A DNA stretch of 6,605 bases from CAJCIY01 sp036379355 (GTDB taxonomy: Bacteria; Actinomycetota; Actinomycetes; Mycobacteriales; CAJCIY01), in assembly GCA_036379355.1 (NCBI GenBank), contig DASVGV010000098.1, forward strand, positions 1-6,605, read 5' to 3'. The position numbers were made by a program, and so were the translations under genes. Numbering within the stretch: position 1 is the stretch's first letter; each line of letters opens with the position of its first letter. Positions 5,424 through 6,605 of the stretch are shown here, piece by piece. Below the pieces are notes generated by a model that saw only the letters and a program-made list of their open reading frames with translations, was not told where the DNA came from and made no database searches.

Positions 5424-6308
5424 TCAGACCCGGACGTAGACCAGCGACGTGACGTACGACGCGGCGGCGGCCACCAGGATGCCGGCGATCACGAGCCACG
5501 GCATGACCCCGCCGACGTCGCCCCAGGCCACCTCGGGTATCACGCGGCTGGCGAAGAACCCCTTCAGGGTGCCGTCGAGCACCCATCGTTTGAACACCAC
5601 CAGCAGGACGCCGGCCGACGCCGCTCCGACCAAGCCGGCGATCATCCCCTCCAGGACGAACGGCAGCTGGATCGTGAAGTTGCTGGCGCCGACCAGCCGC
5701 ATGATGCCGATCTCGCGGCGGCGGCTGAACGCCGCCAGCCGGATCGTGTTGAACGTCGTGAGCAGGGCGGCGGCTCCGCTGACGACCGCGACGATGATCG
5801 CGAGGACCTTGACACCGTCGATGAGCTGGAACAAAGGTTCGAGCAGCTGTTGCGGGTCGTAGACGTTGTCGACGCCCGGCGCGAACGAGTACTCGGCCTG
5901 GATGTCTTGGAAGAGCTTGGGGTTCTTCAGCGCGACCTGGAACGACGCCGGCAGCACGTCACCGTTCTGCACGCTGTTGATGAGGTCGGGCGAGTCGGCG
6001 AAGTCGCTGCGGAACTGGCGCAGGGCCTGAGCGTGGCTGACGTACTCGAACGCCTTGACTCGGGGATCGGTCTGGAGCTGCTCGCGCAGCGCGGACTGCT
6101 CCGCCTGGCTGATGTTCGCCTTGAGGTAGATCGCCACCTCGAGCTTGCCGTAGTACTTCGCGTGCAGGTTGTCCGCGACGGTGGTGGCGAGGATCGAGGC
6201 GCCGACGAAGGCTAGCGAGATCATCACCGTGACCACGACGGCCACGGCCATGGTCACGTTGCGGCGAAGTCCGTTGCCGATCTCGGAGAGGACGAAGCGA
6301 GGGCGCAT
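5424..6308 (-). CDS. ftsX: Cell division protein FtsX
   Basis: FtsX is the membrane subunit of the FtsEX complex, which uses ATP binding and hydrolysis by FtsE to switch on peptidoglycan hydrolases at the division site. The 294 residues show the family's topology: a cytoplasmic start (MRPRFVLSEIGNGLRRN), TM1 at about 19-43, a large extracellular domain at about 44-165, TM2 at about 167-187, TM3 at about 215-240 and TM4 at about 268-290. The cytoplasmic signature RRREIGIMRLVGAS lies at 197-209, in the loop that contacts FtsE. YYGKLEVAIYLK at the start of the outer domain is typical of actinobacterial FtsX. The start is ATG at 6308 with AGGA 5 bases upstream. The gene follows ftsE by 13 bases and is followed by the M23 peptidase. 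Confidence 0.97.
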   Translation of the reverse strand: MRPRFVLSEIGNGLRRNVTMAVAVVVTVMISLAFVGASILATTVADNLHAKYYGKLEVAIYLKANISQAEQSALREQLQTDPRVKAFEYVSHAQALRQFRSDFADSPDLINSVQNGDVLPASFQVALKNPKLFQDIQAEYSFAPGVDNVYDPQQLLEPLFQLIDGVKVLAIIVAVVSGAAALLTTFNTIRLAAFSRRREIGIMRLVGASNFTIQLPFVLEGMIAGLVGAASAGVLLVVFKRWVLDGTLKGFFASRVIPEVAWGDVGGVMPWLVIAGILVAAAASYVTSLVYVRV

Positions 6309-6321
6309 GGGTTCCTAACGC
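6309..6321 (-). promoter_or_regulatory. ftsX ribosome-binding site in the ftsE-ftsX spacer
   Basis: The 13-base spacer carries AGGA (6317-6314 on the minus strand) five bases before the ftsX ATG. It is the clearest Shine-Dalgarno site in the window and fixes the ftsX start. Confidence 0.7.
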
Positions 6322-6605
6322 TTACTGGGCATAGCCGTAGACGCCTCGGGCCTGGTCGCGGACCAGGTTTCCGCGGTCGAGCTCGACGACGCGGCGGCGC
6401 ATGGTGTCCACGATCGCCGCGTCGTGCGTGGCCATGACGACGGTCGTCCCCGTCCGGTTGATGCGGTCGAGCAGCTTCATGATGCCGATGCTGGTCGCGG
6501 GGTCGAGGTTGCCGGTCGGCTCGTCGGCGATGAGCAGCATCGGCCGGTTGACGAACGCCCGCGCGATGGCGACCCGCTGCTGCTCGCCGCCGGACAGCTC
6601 CTCGG
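6322..6605 (-). CDS. ftsE: Cell division ATP-binding protein FtsE, C-terminal part (5' end outside the window)
   Basis: The frame is open to the window edge and gives the last 93 residues or so of a protein usually near 229. Seen in order are the ABC signature LSGGEQQRVAIARA, Walker B with its catalytic Glu in LLIADEPTG, the D-loop GNLDP, and the H-loop in VVMATHD. The Walker A motif lies outside the window. ADEPTGNLDP is shared with other MacB/LolD-type ATPases, but the directly following ftsX identifies it as FtsE. It is a cytoplasmic ATPase driving FtsX. The protein ends GVYGYAQ at a TAA stop, 13 bases before the ftsX ATG. An ATG at 6540 is internal (it follows VNRP) and is not the start. 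Confidence 0.95.
   Translation of the reverse strand, partial: EELSGGEQQRVAIARAFVNRPMLLIADEPTGNLDPATSIGIMKLLDRINRTGTTVVMATHDAAIVDTMRRRVVELDRGNLVRDQARGVYGYAQ

Noticed and set aside
5332..5586. N-terminal extension of the M23 peptidase frame into ftsX
   Set aside because: It overlaps the end of ftsX, reads as Arg/Gly-rich shadow sequence, and would put about 85 residues before an otherwise normal signal peptide.
1..6605. CRISPR array, insertion sequence, tRNA gene or riboswitch
   Set aside because: No regularly spaced repeats, terminal inverted repeats with a transposase, tRNA cloverleaf apart from the tmRNA ends, or known riboswitch core was seen on either strand.

Overview
This is a stretch of chromosome from a high-GC bacterium, most likely an actinomycete (Actinomycetota). 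The reasons are the strong GC bias at third codon positions, frequent GTG starts, two start codons that look leaderless, a tmRNA whose 5' end and tag region closely resemble mycobacterial tmRNA, and the gene order ftsE-ftsX-peptidases-smpB-ssrA. I cannot place it more finely. All host genes run on the minus strand, so in transcription order the window reads from high to low coordinates. The only plus-strand gene is a fragment at the left edge.

Reading in transcription order, the first block is cell division and envelope. It holds the C-terminal third of ftsE (6322 to the window edge), then ftsX (5424-6308), then a secreted coiled-coil M23 (LytM-type) peptidase with an intact active site (4108-5331). 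FtsEX is an ABC-type transmembrane switch that activates peptidoglycan hydrolases across the membrane, so this peptidase is its probable client. Next is a membrane-anchored S41 (CtpA-like) protease with a PDZ domain (2871-4037), probably with its own promoter.

The second block is trans-translation. smpB (2390-2869) starts one base after the S41 stop. It is followed without any gap by an uncharacterised multi-pass membrane protein (1658-2389), then by a metal-dependent amidohydrolase of the ACMSD/amidohydrolase_2 type (697-1560, probably with its own leaderless promoter). Last is ssrA, the tmRNA (236-589). The tmRNA has the G3-U70 alanine identity pair, a canonical T arm, and an unusually short tag reading frame, ADNYALAA. 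SmpB and tmRNA work together to rescue stalled ribosomes.

The left edge (1-310, plus strand) holds the C-terminal end of what looks like a serine site-specific recombinase. Its frame runs convergently into and across the 3' end of the tmRNA gene. The tmRNA 3' end is a classic integration target, and the 3' CCA is not encoded here. The window therefore probably contains the boundary of an integrated element or its remnant. I found no CRISPR array, insertion sequence, tRNA gene or riboswitch, and no gene-free stretch longer than 300 bases. The window looks like a conserved core locus with one mobile junction rather than a new multi-gene system.
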